Positions 49,374 through 62,814 are shown, counted from the first letter of the stretch. The stretch: 64,000 bases of DNA from Mactromeris polynyma (GCA_032209605.1 JASFXZ010000035.1:6053748-6117747); one strand, 5' to 3'. Notes: generated by a model not told the origin, from the letters alone. Numbers and translations: made by a program.

Positions 49374-50376
49374 CATACGTTCTTGTGGTCACGACTTTCT
49401 AAGTCGTTCCCATGACATACTGTCTCGTGGCCACGACATACTAACTGGTCCCAATGATCTTCTGTCTCGTAGCCACGACATACTAACTCGTTCCCATGAC
49501 CTACTGTCTCGTGACCACGACATACTAACTGGTTCCCATGACCTACTGTCTCGTGGCCACGACATTCTAACTCGTTCCCATGATCTACTGTCTCGTGGCC
49601 ACGACATACTAACTGGTTCCCATGACCTACTGTCTCGTGGCGAAGACATTCTAACTCGTTCTCATGACCTACTTTCTCGTGGCCACGACTTACTAACTGG
49701 TTCCCATGACCTACTTTCTCGTGGCCACGACATACTACAGGGGCGTAGCTAGGAGGTTTGTGATGTGTACGCAAGATCCTTTTTGCGGGAGGTCCGAGGG
49801 TACTCCCCCGAAAATAAAATAATTCTAGATTGTCTGTAGTGACTTCTGGGCGCATTCTTATCCCTGAATTGAACGAAGTTTTGTCAACCAATACGCCGTC
49901 GCGCATATTTGAATTGAAACCAAACCAAACAAATTATTCCATTATAGTACGTTACTCACCCTACTACATGTAGAGGTCATTTTTTAATGCAGATTTGAAC
50001 TTCTGATTTTTTCTATTTTTCGAGACAATGTGTACGCAGCTTTCTCGTGGTCACGACATACTAACTCGTTCCAATGACCTACTTTCTCGTTGCCACGACA
50101 TACTAACTCGTTCCCATGACATACTTTCTCGTGGTCACGACAAACTAACTCGTTCCAATGACCTACTTTCTCGTGGCCACGACATACTAACTCGTTCCCA
50201 TGACATACTTTCTCGTGGTCACGACATACTAACTCGTTCCAATGACCTACTTTCTCGTGGCCACGACATACTAACTCGTTCCCATGACATACGATCTCGT
50301 TGTCACGACATACTAACTTGTTCCCATGACATACTTTCTCGTGGTCACCACTTAGTAACTCGTTCCTACGCCTTAA
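49374..50376. repeat. 42-bp minisatellite split by a 300-bp insert
   Basis: Two blocks, 49374-49737 and 50037-50376, each about eight copies of CGACATACTAACTCGTTCCC then ATGACCTACTTTCTCGTGGCCA. The insert (49738-50036) begins GGGGCGTAGCTAGGAGG and is non-coding. Copies alternate between types with an 84-bp higher-order period, unlike the homogeneous array in unit 1 (23988-24555). Confidence 0.92.
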
Positions 50377-50649
50377 CTAATTTAAAATAATTTCACTCAT
50401 GTCACCTCTATGCCACCGTATTGTTTTGACACTCGACTCATTGTGAAGAGTTTGAATAAAGTAATCATATTATATCACGATTACGTAACCTTTGCGTGAA
50501 GTATCTAAGAACTTGATATATTTGCCAACATATTGTTTCGTTATTTAAATGAATAAGCTATCGACCACATTGTACAGATTTTCCGGACATATCCACTTTT
50601 GAGCTAAGTATTTATACATAAACCTCACCATGTGAGAAAATGTATTTGT

Positions 50650-51215
50650 TTAATCGGATTTAATTGTTTGCTTCAAGCTTTACGCCGTATCGCAACTGTA
50701 TTTCAGTTATATACGGTTGTCAGTTGACCTAACCAGTGCTCCTGGGTTACAACCAGTGCTCCTGGGTTACTGACCAGTGCTCCTGTGTTACTAACCAGTG
50801 CTAACCTGATCCTAGGGGAGCAAATGACAACATTTCCACATCAGTCAGAGTTCAGATGTGGATGGCAATGACTTTAGAAACACTACTTGCAGGCAAATTG
50901 TCACGGAAGAATATCCACCTCACCGGGTTTTGAATCCACGACCTCTAGATTTGAAGTCGAGCATTCAACTGAACCTCTTCAGCTATATGTATATATTCAT
51001 CAATCAATTTTTTACTGGACTTAATATTAACAACCAGAACTAACTTGTCCTTTCGCAAGTAACTGACAACTTCACACGAATCAGTGGTGGAGAAAAAATG
51101 ACCGTCGCCAAATGTCACGGTATGACTTGACCTGCCCAGCCCGGGAATCAAACCGAACATGGACCTTCCGGTTAGTGCTCCAACCACTGAGTTAACCAGG
51201 CGGGCTCATGGGTGA
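50650..51215 (-). mobile_element. Dimeric tRNA-derived SINE, unit 2 copy
   Basis: Counterpart of 24830-25411, with both heads and tail; the internal ~21-bp unit has about three to four copies. Confidence 0.72.
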
Positions 51216-54200
51216 TACATGCATTAGCTAACTCTCTTAGGAAACATATTTTTCATTTTAACTGAGTTTATTCAAAATAACAGAAACTGTCATACATTTA
51301 ATTCATCGTAAGATCGACAACCGCGATTCATCAATATCTGAAAAAGGTTGAATTCTTTTTATTATTTGACTAATTTGTCTGATAGTAGGGTGTATCTTCG
51401 CAGACAATTTTCATTTCCTACATTCCTTTCCAAAATCCCACTGAACATATTAAGCTATAGTCCTGCACAAATGCCCGTCAGGAAAGTGTTTTTTGTTACG
51501 TAACTAGTCATACGTGCGTACGTCTGTGCGTACAAATCGTCAGCAAAATTACCATCAAAATGCCGATTTAACGCTGAAATTTCAGGAGGGCGTGTCACTA
51601 GTCTCCTTATTCTCACTCTGTCCTTGGGAGAACGCCTCGGGTAATCACGCAGCTGAGATCCTTTCAAATCCTATCCCCATGCGCAGTGTCGCTGTTCATA
51701 CCTGGCATATTCAAATCGCCTCTGGCATCTATCATGATGATCTTTATACATATGTTATGTAATACTTATCCCGCTTGCCTTTGACCAAAAATTTACCCCC
51801 ACCCCCTAAAACCAAACCCTGGCACCGCCCTATGTCTCAGTCATGTGGTCTATAGATCAGAATCAAGAAACATAATTTACGGCCAGCTTTCTTACAACAT
51901 TTATAGAAATTGTGAAAACTGTTTAAAATACTAGAACATCAATACGGTCGCAAACAATTGACTAAAAGGCTAGACATTTCACATTATCTGGGTTTATAGA
52001 ACCACTCCTTACAGGTGAAATATTTGCTTACATGTTTTTTCTGTATGAAATTCCCCTTCATGTACATTTAACCGATTTTACAGCTTTTGCATATACAGGT
52101 AAACAAATCAGGTGCTGATCGTACGATTTCTGTTCCGTCACATGATAGTTTACGTATTTAGCCCGTAACCTTGTCGTACGTGATATTCATATTGCGTCAG
52201 TAGAGTTGGTATGTACTGTTTTGGTTCATTAAATGGATTAATATTGCGCAGCAAGTTTAGTTCAAAATCTTTTGTAACATATACTCAGCCTTGAATCTCT
52301 AATGCACTTATCAATGTTTTGCACTACGGGGGATACTGTACACGAGACTTTAGACAGCAGACAATTCATGACATGTGGGAATTTGAAACGCCAAATGATT
52401 CCGGGTGCCGGGAAATGGACTTTGGTGGGATTGTCTAATTCTCCTGGGTCAACCCGCCGCGTCCCCCCGGGGAGGGGGGGGGGGCAAAATATTGATAGGT
52501 GAATAACATTGCATTCACATAACGATTTTGTAGAGAAAATACGATATGATTGTATATTGTCCTTAACACAAATCGAGTATTCTGTTTATCTTGCGACATC
52601 TTTATTGTATACATGTTCTAGTATAAGATTAACATCGCTTCTACTTATGTTGAATTATGTGAATACTTCCCGGATATTATTGTAAAGATTTCATAATACG
52701 TCCAAAGGTCCCGGCGTGTATATCTATTGACACACGGTATCTTAATTCTTAAAATAAAAATCTCAATTCCAGATAATAAAGCTAACTATTGACTGCTTAG
52801 TCATTTTCGGCTGGTAACGTTTTCTGAAAGAGACGCTACATAACGTAGATAACACCACGCAGTAATACTCAGTTAAAACGTCTAGGTAAACATATGTCAC
52901 GTGATATGCATGGCGTGATCGTACGATTATGTATGGTATTCCATGTTGTTGATAAATTCTAATTATGATGCAATACGTATATAATACTTGTGTAAAAAAC
53001 TAACTTTTTTAACTTTTAAAATGTATTTTTTTAATGATAATAATCACACTTATACTTGCTTCTCATCAAACATGTCCCTCGTATTGACGTATTTAAATAG
53101 ATAATAGTTTAATTGTACAAATATGTACAACATCAAACTTCTAACTATTTACTTCAGTATATACCCATTATTTACTTAACCAGATGATTTGTCTGTCTTC
53201 ATGTTGTGTTTTATTTTATAAAATAGAAGTAACCAACACTATGTCATTATTTCGTATTTAGAGATAAATAACTTCCATATATTTAACGATGAATGAAAAT
53301 GTTCATATGAAAGTTGGTACTTCGAAACAAATCACGCGGTTGCTACGTGCGCTCGATTTATTTCCGGTAACATGTATAATTACACGTGTGCACTGATTTC
53401 AAATACAGTGACATTTTTTACAAACTCCTACGTAACTGAACTTGAACTCGACATTCCTAACATTTTGTCAAAACGACTTTTTGAAACAAGAGTAGGCCCT
53501 ATGTCATTTATGTTGATAATTTGCGTTTGTAAAATTTCAGTCGACTGTTAAAGTATTGTCAGTGTCGTGTGTGATTCTGAATATAAAATGGCACGGTTCG
53601 GTGATAATTGTTTTTTATTGTTTCGTAATAAGTATTGTTTTCAATCTCATATTTGGATAAGTAATTAAGAACACAAACATGTTGAAACATTTTAATTACA
53701 AAATTAACAAAGTACAAACTATTGCAATTAATAACACATGCCATATTCGACTAGAAAATATTTAAACATATTTTTTTCATAAATAATATTTGGGCAAGAC
53801 ATTATGCTCAATACGAAATCACCAAACTATCATTGAGAGAGATCAAGTTTCAATGTTTTTACATATTCTGCATAAGGCCCGAATATGGCAGTATTAGTAA
53901 CAATAAATTATACATACACTAAAAACAGTGACACGTGACATGATGATAAAGGAAGCGACTCTTCATTGCATATACATGTACATTCATCAATATACGGACG
54001 ACAGCCGTAGCCTTGAAACTTGTTTATTTCACATCGATTGTGAAACAATTTATTACAAATCATATTGAGCAGTCTCAATGACTGTTACTTGGATTTCTCG
54101 CCGATTCTCGGACCTAATTCAGGGAGTGTGAATATAACAGATGTTAATAAATAGAACATGTTTACAACATGTATAAATGTACACACTATGACTAAGTCAC

Positions 54201-54741
54201 CGAATGACGTAAATTATATTGAAAGTTTTGTCTCGTCTAGATCGTATGACATTGCTATTATTTAAAACTTCCCACATCAGCCCAAATGAGTAAAAAACAT
54301 GTTATTCATATAATATCCGTATTTAAACCATATTAGTAAACTCACTCGTATAGCAGAATTAATTTATAAACATGTTTATCTGATATAAACGTTTATTAAA
54401 CATATTTGAATGGACGACATTGACATGATATGACATGACACTTTGAGATTCGTACTGAAAAATCAAACATGGATCTCTCTAGCTCTCCAGGAATCGCGTA
54501 AAATTAAATCTAACTCTGTTACTTGTACTTCTGACTTGAATCAGAGCCAAGACAAGAGACAGGTATAAATTTATGTGCGTTTAACCTGACCAGTAAACTA
54601 CTCTTGTATTAAGTTTGCATGGAACAGGCAAAAGACCAACCCTCGATCAGTCACGTAAGCTTACTTCGATAGTTCATAACAGGAATGAGCAAATAGTTCC
54701 ATTAACACAGCAGTTAAACTACGTTCTAGTACATACAAACA
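51216..54741. other. Non-coding stretch, no gene recognised
   Basis: Counterpart of 25412-28952 without the SINE at 28050. Conserved at the DNA level, but its small frames are not conserved as proteins. Confidence 0.55.
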
Positions 54742-57700
54742 TTATCGAACGCCACCATTGTCATTTTCAAGACCAGATACACCATCTGATTGGAGTTTCT
54801 GGATAAGTGTTTGATTTATTTTATGGAAGCCACATTTACACAACGCTTTCATCAAAGTGTGAAGTGTTACAGTCTCAGTAGGACCTATCTCCACCCACCT
54901 GTTCAACAAACTGAGAATTTTGTCATTAACTGTAATCTGATCCACATTGGCTCGCCAATCCTCTTCTTTTGAGAATACTTCAGCGTCGCTCAATTTCAGT
55001 TCATCATAAAGCGGCCTTTCCGGATGACAGATGTTTTTTGAGACTATGAGAAGGTAATCATCCGACTTGTGGATCTGAATGTTCTGAGTGTCCGGTAAGC
55101 CTGTCAAGTAACACTGACAGTTTGGGACATGTTCACATTTACAGGTCGGTTGTTGACCATATCGAGGGAGGAAAGTTGGAACATTGCCTACAAGTAGCAA
55201 TAAATCAAAATATTAGGTAAACGATATGGATATCAGAAAGGAACAATCATGTGTGTATGCCTGACAACAACCTTTTAAGGAAATGCCCCCTTTCAGACAT
55301 TTATGCATATAATACATGATTTGAATAAATTTATTTGGCATTCAAAGTCATACTGACCACTCTTTGATCTTAAGTTGTACTTCGCACGTTTTTCAAACTA
55401 TCTTATTAGAAATTAATACGCGACTATTTAGGTAAACTCATTCGCCAAAAATGACACAAGTAATCCAGAAAAGCCGTTTATATCTAGACTCTCGCCATTC
55501 CACAATTGATATATCCCTGACAAATCAGTCATTATACTCATCAAATCTATAATAAAATCAGAGGACTTTACATGAACTATTTTCTTGAGACGATGAATAT
55601 GACGGTACTTCGAATAGACCATCCGGTTGATGATGATAGCAATGAGGCGCTAAAGAGCCCTAAAGACCAGAACTCTCACAGACTGATCCTAACAATAGAT
55701 TGGATGACTACATGTTACTAAGTATTTTATATTTACCAGGACGTTGAGTATCGGCACCATTGACAGTACGTGGCAACTCGGGGCGTGGTAGCAGATGTTC
55801 TGCTACGCCCAGTTCTCCTCGGACTTCATTTTGAGAACTATACTGTGACCGTACTCCGTCTATTTGTAGATCGTTGTCCTCACCGCCCTGCTCTAAATGA
55901 TAAACCAAAAATGTTTCGTGTATGCAGTCAACTATGAGCTTTTAATCTCGTCTAAGTGAAGGCAATTTATACAAATCTCGCCCTAACATTCAGTGTTAAA
56001 ATCACTGTTAAAATTATTAACCAAGCTGACCCGAGTATCGCATTAGTACCAAAAGTATCGAAATGGACACATGTTACGAAGCGACTCTCAGTTACTGCGA
56101 GAGAAATGTATATGAAAAAGGGTAATATATAAAGTAACTAGTCTGTCTTCTTGAAATATCCGACACTGTTAACTTAAAAAACTTTTCATTGGAAACGAAC
56201 CTGTTCTCTTAACTTGTAGACAAATTTCTATAGATACGTTTTGATGCAACCATTTCGTCCACTTGCAACCACGGCAAATTTTATTTTCTGAACCATAAAA
56301 TCAATTGTGACACAGTTTAAATGTAACAGTACGTTTGGTTTTCTGTTTTAAGGACTACCTCACTTTCTATTGTCATAGGACGGTATACGTATTTCATGTT
56401 CAAGCCATGTGATAGTAATGCGTCGAGATCCGTAGCATATATGAAGGGGTTGAACGACATAACGTAAATAGACGGTAGCCACAGAACAGAAATTGTCCTT
56501 GACATTCAAACTGCAGAAATATTCAGTAGAAGCATACCTGGTAAATTCGTTAATCCGATTTTCGGCTGTTTTCTGCGGTATAGCTGTACTGCACCCATTA
56601 CTAAAATGGTTGAAATGGAAATGAAACAAGTGCCAGCGACTACAAATATGACGACATCGGTGTTGTCTTCTTCCGCGTCCAAGCTAGGTACCTTAAGGAC
56701 ATAATCTGAAATTGGTATAAGATGATGTGATGGGTGTGATAATATCTAGGCACAAAATACGCTCATAATTAATTGTTACAGCAGTTTGGTAAATAGTTTA
56801 CTTCATTTTTTCTCAAGATGTTCATCACTATATAAAAAATCCACAGATAATTGTTGTACGACAGCCAAAGTCAAACTGTCTGTTTGAATTTATTTAAGTG
56901 CATTCAATTTCTCGGAACCAAAATCGCTACACAACCGTGTGTTAGAACTGGTAACTCTATATTTCTAACCAAAAAGGTTTAACTATATTTACATGCATTG
57001 TAAGAAGTGATACTTTTCAAAATAGCCAATGATTAATACCGTCATCATAGTTTGTAGAATTGTTGACACTTTCATCAGTATGTGTGTCAGTTGTGTCCTC
57101 ATCCTTACTTCCGGTGGCAGAATCGTCCTTAACGCTACAGGGAAAGTCAATGTGTTTTAATGCATCCTCGTATCTGAATAAAAAAATATCTCTATGTTGC
57201 GATGTAACGAAGTAATTACTTGTAATAACAAGTAAGTCATCTAGATTAAAAAGAAATTACACATGAATCTTGTAACCCCTGATTAAATCATGCTACTCCA
57301 CACCCATTAAGACCTTTTCTATATTAGATGACTTACTTGTTATAACAAGCAGACGATACATTTGCGTTATTTACAAAACGTTTTTTGATAAGTTTCATTG
57401 ATAAAACCTGTGGGTGTTTACTTGTTCAAACAACTTGGGTGAACGGGATTTAAATACAGTCGTGAACGATAAGTACGGCGAATGTCACTGTGCGATATCT
57501 GTATACAATAGGGAAGTCGGCTCAAGTTCTGAATAGTTTATAAATTAAACCTTTAAACAGATTCTCTTATTAACGTATACAATGTAAAGCAATTAATTAC
57601 ATAAACTCGCTTAGACTAAACGGCTAGGACTATTTGAAGTGATGATCAAGAGATAATACAGTTAAACAATTTACTTAGAAGAAACATTTTACATGTACTA

Positions 57701-60700
57701 ATAAAGGCCAACATATCAACACAACTTTATGGTAGGATTGGGGACAGATAAACAAAATTTGTTTTAATATATCCTGATAAACTACCTGTTATATATAGAT
57801 CTAGTGACGCGTGCGTAAGACAATAACTTATACTACTTAGTTGTGTTTATCTTGTCACGAATTAAGCTATTCTAATATGGGCAAAACACAATGAGTGAAA
57901 TAGTTAAATAGTGACTCGTTGTATTTAAGCGAAATTATCAAACCAAAGAATCGCACAATGTAAATGTTAAAGATGTATCTGGCTCGTCTGAACATAAAAT
58001 GTTTGAATTGGCTTCATCCAGTATTGTTGCTACATTGGCTAAAACATCTCCTATACGAATCATTGCAATGTAGAACTGATTTTAAAAAAATGTTACCATA
58101 TTACCAACAGAAAAAACTTGTAAAATAGCCAGATTTTTATTTTTTTATTTTATGATGTACAAACATCTTTCTTCAACAAATACGGATCAATACATTATGA
58201 GTAAGTTCTTTGTTATCGCATGTTTATTGATGTTTTAATTATAGGAAATATATAGTTTTCATATTTGTTTAGGTAAACAAATAAACAAAAATTGAGCATT
58301 ATATTACTTACGCTCCGAAACAGCGTCCGATGCTAAAGGAGAGTAAATATTACCTAAATTGTATGAATGTACTGATATGCCCTTCTATATTGCACTTAGC
58401 GAACACGGAAGTTATAACTTCCGTCTGATCTTCTGTTCTTCCGTATATAGTCTTTAAATTGTGACGCATTTAACACATTCATTTTTTATATTAATAACAA
58501 TGAGTTTGGCTTATCTATCGCAAGGAAAAGGTTCAGTTAAAGAACAGAACAGCAAAGATGAAATTTTGTACCATGCCAACGCCCGATTGACGTCACAAGT
58601 CACATACTTGTATTCATCGGGAAGTTTAAGTTGTAACTATTAGGATAGTTTTACCTCAATTGAATCGGTGTGTTTTTTGTATTATATTATAGTTACGTAA
58701 AAGTTTGAATAATTTGCATAATAAATATTTTATGCTAATAAATTATATGTTATGTTAGATACGTAAACCGGTGATTTTTATGGGAAGGTCTTGTTGGATT
58801 CTCGCATGGTACTGTTTGTGGGATTGTAGAAGTTGATAGTTTGAATTTCGAATGATGAGTGTGTTTTTTCCGCGATACTGCAACTAGCGGGACAGTATAA
58901 AGAAGGCATATAAGATCCATACGACCCGTACCTCTATTATATGAGAAGCAAATGTCACAGCTTCTATTGAATTGGTTAGAAACATCGGAAAACAGGTTCA
59001 TTTACTATATTAGCGTACAAAATAGAAATATGTGTACTATATAACAGGCATTCTTGAAAAGCAAAGTTGAAATAATTGACTCACCCGAATAAACAACTTC
59101 CACACCTAGCGTCATGAGATCCTTCACAAATCTCAGCATACTCGCGTTTATAGTCTGTGTCACACAGTATCCTACAGGGCATACAGCCATTTCCCCCGGC
59201 GTAAAACCCTTTCGGACAATCTCGGCACGGCAAGCACTGGGTATCTCCTTTCGGCACAGACAGTCCGGTGTACTGAAACATTAATTTGTACGTTTATCTT
59301 CAAGATAGACAGTCTTATTTTTTGTCAAAATATGCTTAGTGATAATTTTTAGAAAATGGCATGTTAATGCCTTCATACGGACGTTCTCTAAAACGTTGCA
59401 TTGTAACTTTTCTTAAAAAACTTTTCCTGGAACTGCAAACGTGACATTAGTCAATTTCAGGTGTTTTGTTTTGTTTGTTTTATCGGGTTTAACGCCGCTT
59501 CTTAACGATATTTCAGTTATATACGGCGGCCGGTTCACCTAACCAGTTTTTCCTGGACTGAAATCTAACCAGTACTAACTTACCCTTCCACAAGGAGCCG
59601 GCAACTCCTCCACATCAGGAGGAAAATCGACATTTTTTGTCAAATTTTCATGGAAGGGTATGACCTGCCGCGACCGGGAATCGAACCCGGATCGCCGGGT
59701 TACAAGTCCAGCGCACTAACCACTGGACCACGGCCGCGGCTTCATGTGTTTTCTATGCTAGTGCTAACTCGCATAGGTCAGGATAGAAAATATCTGTATC
59801 GGACACTTGTATTTGTGTGTTTTTTTAAACTTGTATTAAAGAACAGTGACAATGCAGTGTTGTTGAGTACATCTGTATGAAGAGAATTACCACCGATTTT
59901 CTCATATTTATAAAACTAAGGATATTTTGAAAAATAAATAAGACTAGGTACCTTTAACAAGACCGGGTCACTACCCGTATCTTAATAAATACCAACTTGT
60001 GTCTGGTTAAGTCCTCTGATTTTGTACATACCAATGTTTCCTGTGACTATATCCTGTTAACTATCGATCTTTCTATAGTCATTTGAATGTTTTCATATAC
60101 TTATAAACAAAATTATTCAAGCACGCGAGATAACGACGTTTAAAAGTCTTCCTTAGGTAAATAAAGACCGGACTTCACATGTTTGACAGTTGTGACCACA
60201 AAGTTACTCACTTAATATATTATATAACCCAAAAAAGATTTGAAATGGAAGCGATTTGATGATAACTAGAAAATTATATTGAAACTAAACAGTATGAAAT
60301 GATTATTTGAAACGAAGATAGAGGAAGCTGACTGGTACATAGAAACTGAATCGTACCAGATACTTGTCATGTTATGATTAGTTTTTTAATAGTTTTATTT
60401 GATAACACGTATGTATGATGCGTGTATCACTCATCTCAGATCGTATGATCGTCGGCTATTGACGTTCAATAACACATCATATGATTCTATTATTCAAGTG
60501 CTATACATTTATAACTGTTAATATACTAAAACTTCTAATAAAAATACAAAAAGCAAACAAAAATGATATAAAATGAAAAACATATTTTGTCGAACCCCAA
60601 TAAAGGAAAAAAATATGACGTACGAGTTCCGTGAAATTCCTAGCTTTCCCCGTCGGACAAGGGGAACAGTCCACACATTTATCCCTCTTAGATTTCCATT

Positions 60701-60797
60701 TCTGATTGTTTGATGCTAAACAAGGTGTCTGTCCTTCTAACTCACCAATAAACGTGATGATGATCACAAATTTCAGGAAGCAGCCTTTCGCACTCAT
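54742..60797 (-). CDS. Gene E: TNF-receptor-like death-domain receptor, complete
   Basis: Six exons: 60797-60624, 59272-59085, 57173-57040, 56705-56538, 55892-55737, 55187-54742. They total 1266 nt, 421 aa plus stop. Residues 1-24 form a signal peptide (core CFLKFVIIITFIG). Cys clusters at 26-47 (KCVDCSPCPTGKARN) and about 62-120 (CLPCRDC...CMPC...LC...IC...CGSC) fit TNF-receptor repeats. The stalk at 121-165 is acidic and Thr-rich with N-glycosylation sites; the membrane helix is about 183-205, followed by YRRK. The linker has SQYSSQNEVRGELG; CKCEHVPNCQC comes next; the death-domain-like region is about 315-405 (ILSLLNRWVEIG, LMKALCKCGFHKINQ). All junctions are GT/AG. Likely a type I receptor that recruits death-domain adaptors; ligand and pathway are not visible. 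The start is chosen because it gives the signal peptide; an upstream in-frame ATG also exists (60857). Confidence 0.85.
57219..57352. repeat. Inverted repeat in intron 2 of gene E
   Basis: Arms of about 30 bp, ACTTGTAATAACAAGTAAGT and ACTTACTTGTTATAACAAG, lying about 45 bp upstream of exon 3. Probably a small MITE. Confidence 0.7.
57353..59084. other. Intron 2 of gene E
   Basis: AT-rich, with no element recognised apart from the inverted repeat at its 3' end. Confidence 0.6.
59462..59745 (-). mobile_element. tRNA-headed SINE in intron 1 of gene E
   Basis: Minus strand: the head GCCGCGGCCGTGGTCCAGTG...GGGTTCGATTCCCGG folds like a tRNA (6-7 acceptor pairs, perfect T arm, loop CTTGTAA with TGT anticodon). 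The body has CCTCCTGATGTGGAGGAG, and the tail ACCGGCCGCCGTATATAACT...GGCGTTAAACCCG is shared with the dimeric SINEs. The best-preserved head in the window. Confidence 0.8.
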
Positions 60798-60844
60798 TTT
60801 GTTAACGTGAATGCGTACAGTATTTGGAAATGTGCAGACGGCTT

Positions 60845-60856
60845 TGCGCATGCGCA
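60845..60856. promoter_or_regulatory. NRF-1-like palindrome upstream of gene E
   Basis: TGCGCATGCGCA, a perfect 12-bp palindrome about 50 bp upstream of the gene E start, matching the known NRF-1 consensus. The related site is kept at loci A and D. Confidence 0.5.
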
Positions 60857-61371
60857 TACCTTTGGTTCACTCCGTTTACGATGACGATTATTAAATCGGA
60901 CTATAAACGCCTAGATCATGATGTACGTGTAGATGATTGGTTTTGATTGAATGTTAAATTAAAACAAAACATGCTGATATATATAAACAATAATAAAAAA
61001 GTTCTCGTTGTGAACAGGACCGATAGTTGTCCACTGGCCGAAGTTATAAACTACTTCGTTCTTGAGCGAAATTTACTAATGTCTATAAATAGATATCACG
61101 TTGCGTAGTCGACCAATCCTGTGTCTGTAGTATTTACCAGTCGTAAGAAGAAAATGGGACAAGATACGTTGGAATTCCATTCATAAAAGTATATGGCACA
61201 CTCCCAACACAATAACGCCGTGACAGCACATTTCATAAAATATTATCGAAGCAATTGTTTTGTAAACGTTTCAAATTAAAAGTAATTGGTATTGTATGAA
61301 TGAATACAATGTATGTATAGAGTTTTAGTAGGTTTAACGCCATTTTTCACATATCAACAAGTCGAAGCCCA

Positions 61372-62272
61372 TCCTGTTAGCTCAATCGATAGAGCGCTCA
61401 CTGCTTATCTAGAGGTCGTGGGTTGGAAACCCAGACGAGGCACATATTCTTCAGTGACAATGCAAAGTCATTTGTCCTCCACCTCTGAACACTAATTTAT
61501 GTCGAGAAGCGGCCAATTGCCAATTGCCAAGTTAATACTGCTTTGGTAACACAGGAGCACTGGTAAGGTTAACTGACCACCGTATATAACTGTAATATTG
61601 CTTGGTAACACAGGAGCACTGGTAAGGATAACTGACCACCGTATATAACTGTAATACTGCTTGGTAACACAGGAGCCCTGGTAAGGTTAACTGACCACCG
61701 TATATAACTGTAATACTGCTTGGTAACACAGGAGCACTGGTAAGGTTAACTGACCACCGTATATAACTGTAACACTGCTTGGTAACACAGGAGCACTGGT
61801 AAGGTTAACTGACCACCGTATATAACTGTAATACTGCTTGGTAACACAGGAGCCCTGGTAAGGTTAACTGACCACCGTATATAACTGTAATACTGCTTGG
61901 TAACACAGGAGCACTGGTAAGGTTAACTGACCACCGTATATAACTGTAATACTGCTTGGGAACACAGGAGCCCTGGTAAGGTTTACTGACCACCGTATAT
62001 AACTGTAATACTGCTTGGTAACACAGGAGCCCTGGTAAGGTTAACTGACCACCGTATATAACTGTAATACTGCTTGGTAACACAGGAGCCCTGGTAAGGT
62101 TAACTGACCACCGTATATACCTGTAATACTGCTTGGTAACACAGGGGCCCTGGTAAGGTTAACTGACCACCGTATATAACTGTAATACTGCTTGGTAACC
62201 CAGGAGCACTGGTAAGGTTAACTGACCACCGTATATAACTGTAATACTGTTGAGAAACGACGCAAAGCCAAA
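61372..62272 (+). mobile_element. tRNA-derived SINE with an internally expanded VNTR
   Basis: Head AGCTCAATCGATAGAGCGCT...GGTCGTGGGTTGGAAACCC; body CAGTGACAATGCAAAGTCATTTGTCCTCCACCTCTGAACAC-like; then about 12 copies of a 59-bp unit, which is the same module found once in the dimeric SINEs; then the usual tail (CTGTTGAGAAACGACG...CCAAACAAACA). Possible flanking repeats are ATATCAACAA (61351) and ATATCAAGAA (62278), one mismatch. Confidence 0.75.
61535..62250. repeat. 59-bp VNTR, ~12 copies
   Basis: The unit is CTGCTTGGTAACACAGGAGC then ACTGGTAAGGTTAACTGACCACCGTATATAACTGTAATA. Copies are almost identical, differing mainly at GAGCACT/GAGCCCT. Periodic frames here are artefacts. Confidence 0.96.
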
Positions 62273-62552
62273 CAAACATATATCAAGAAATCCCTCGCTG
62301 AGAAACGATTATAAGCTCAATTAATCTTCATGCATACGCACACATGAACGCACACTCACTTGTGACTCATCTTCACATCACCACAAGGGATTGACTAATC
62401 ACTGATAATATTATTTTTAGTTTTCTTTTATCTGTCAATGTGACTTGTCGGCCACATCAGCACCATAAACTTGATACAAACCTCGTATTTAATTGTCTGC
62501 CATTTATTAACACGGAACTGTTAAATTATACAAATAAGAATAAAAATCATTC

Positions 62553-62588
62553 GGAGGGGCGGAGGGGGTTGGGGGGGGGGGGGGGGTT
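62553..62588. repeat. G-rich run
   Basis: GGAGGGGCGGAGGGGGTTGG followed by about 17 G. It could form a G-quadruplex and is likely length-variable. Confidence 0.85.
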
Positions 62589-62814
62589 ATGTGCATTATT
62601 TTATCGCATGTTCTCACAAAGTGCATTCATGTGTGCATGAATTTAAACTTGCATATTGTAAATGATATTCAGCAGTTTTATTACCAACTTTCTTAGTCAC
62701 TTTTATAGAAAATATTTGCTATCTACAAATGACGTAAACATGACTTTCACATTTATTTATCATACTAAATGAAGAGTGTAATCATAAATGTCGCAGTTTG
62801 TTTCTAGAACACAG

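Larger units (their letters stand above)
33162..56870. repeat. Segmental duplication, unit 2
   Basis: Collinear partner of 7843-31095. It carries gene D and exons 4-6 of gene E. Unit-specific material: SINE (36110-36345), LINE 3' UTR (38890-39362), expanded 66-bp repeat (39709-40420), receptor scrap with ACGA array (48190-49370), and an insert in the 42-bp array (49738-50036). Homology fades at about 56870 (ATTGTTGTACGACAGCC), while gene E continues beyond. Confidence 0.9.

Noticed and set aside
59669..59745. Near-perfect tRNA-like sequence (anticodon TGT) on the minus strand
   Set aside because: It is joined directly to the SINE body and tail, the anticodon stem has a mismatch, and a related head with another anticodon is at 10684. 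Annotated as a SINE head, not a tRNA gene.
61532..62083. Frames reading LPSSITVIYGGQLTLPGLLC-type repeats
   Set aside because: Translation of the 59-bp VNTR in a SINE; no gene.
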